Source: Pelodictyon luteolum (GTDB lineage Bacteria; Bacteroidota; Chlorobiia; Chlorobiales; Chlorobiaceae). Taken from it: a stretch of 45,127 nucleotides of DNA. The stretch spans positions 1 to 45,127 of the forward strand of contig DYNE01000017.1 of NCBI GenBank assembly GCA_020721225.1. The letters run 5' to 3'. Shown one piece after another: positions 45,110 to 45,127 of the stretch. A program made the position numbers and the translations under genes. Every line of letters begins with the position of its first letter. The first letter of the stretch is position 1. The notes beneath the pieces are model-generated. The model was not told where the DNA came from and ran no database searches. It was given only the letters and a program-made list of their open reading frames with translations.

Positions 45110-45127
45110 GCTTCCCGCTGATCAGGT

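Overview
The window looks like about 45 kb of chromosome from a green sulfur bacterium (Chlorobiaceae, Chlorobium/Pelodictyon type). This is inferred from gene content: an ArsA-type ATPase with a C-terminal HSP20-like domain, a short RRM RNA-binding protein, indolepyruvate:ferredoxin oxidoreductase genes beside paaK, the non-mevalonate isoprenoid gene dxr, and an amt/PII pair. Protein sequences resemble the Chlorobi/Bacteroidetes side of the tree. No photosynthesis gene lies in the window, so the assignment is not proven. Most of the window is GC-moderate (mid-50s by eye); 27.9-29.6 kb is clearly AT-rich and 7.7-8.5 kb is mildly so.

Layout. 0.1-7.6 kb (minus strand): housekeeping genes pyrG, a tandem-CDGSH protein, gyrA, rsfS, tsaB, tsaE and a DUF1015 protein; tsaE/tsaB overlap. 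7.76-10.27 kb (minus): an accessory cassette of a beta-class DNA methyltransferase, a PaeR7I/XhoI-type endonuclease and a uracil-DNA-glycosylase-like protein. 10.36-12.43 kb: a VOC protein, scpA and a secreted TPR protein. 12.44-14.26 kb: glnB-amt with an unusual PII T-loop and a palindromic putative operator. 14.64-19.85 kb: RNA-binding protein, ferritin-like protein, YfcH-type epimerase, a hypothetical, glmS and pyrF. 20.1-27.8 kb (plus): ftsH, acyP, a tRNA-Val on the opposite strand, dxr, rseP, prfA, a hypothetical and a nitroreductase.

27.9-30.8 kb is accessory: a protein with two alpha/beta-hydrolase domains in tandem and two C-terminal membrane helices, a small gene apparently broken by an 11-bp partial duplication, and a DUF3298-type lipoprotein. 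31.0-37.7 kb (plus) holds the ArsA-family ATPase and a five-gene arylpyruvate/arylacetate cluster (iorA, iorB, paaK, ACT-domain regulator, aminotransferase). A repeat-rich spacer follows. 38.06-44.79 kb is a self-contained regulatory and efflux module: a GAF-GAF sigma-54 activator diverges from a tolC/usp/emrA/emrB operon that has a well-formed -24/-12 promoter and an upstream palindrome. The window ends with an AbrB/VapB-type antitoxin under a probable autoregulated promoter.

Most notable points: the sigma-54-controlled tripartite efflux operon with an embedded universal stress protein; the restriction-modification cassette with a glycosylase-like third gene; the tandem hydrolase; the aryl-acid cluster whose IorA lacks the C-terminal ferredoxin domain and has a 12-bp direct repeat at two helical turns upstream; and terminator-like hairpins placed very close to the pyrG and rseP starts.
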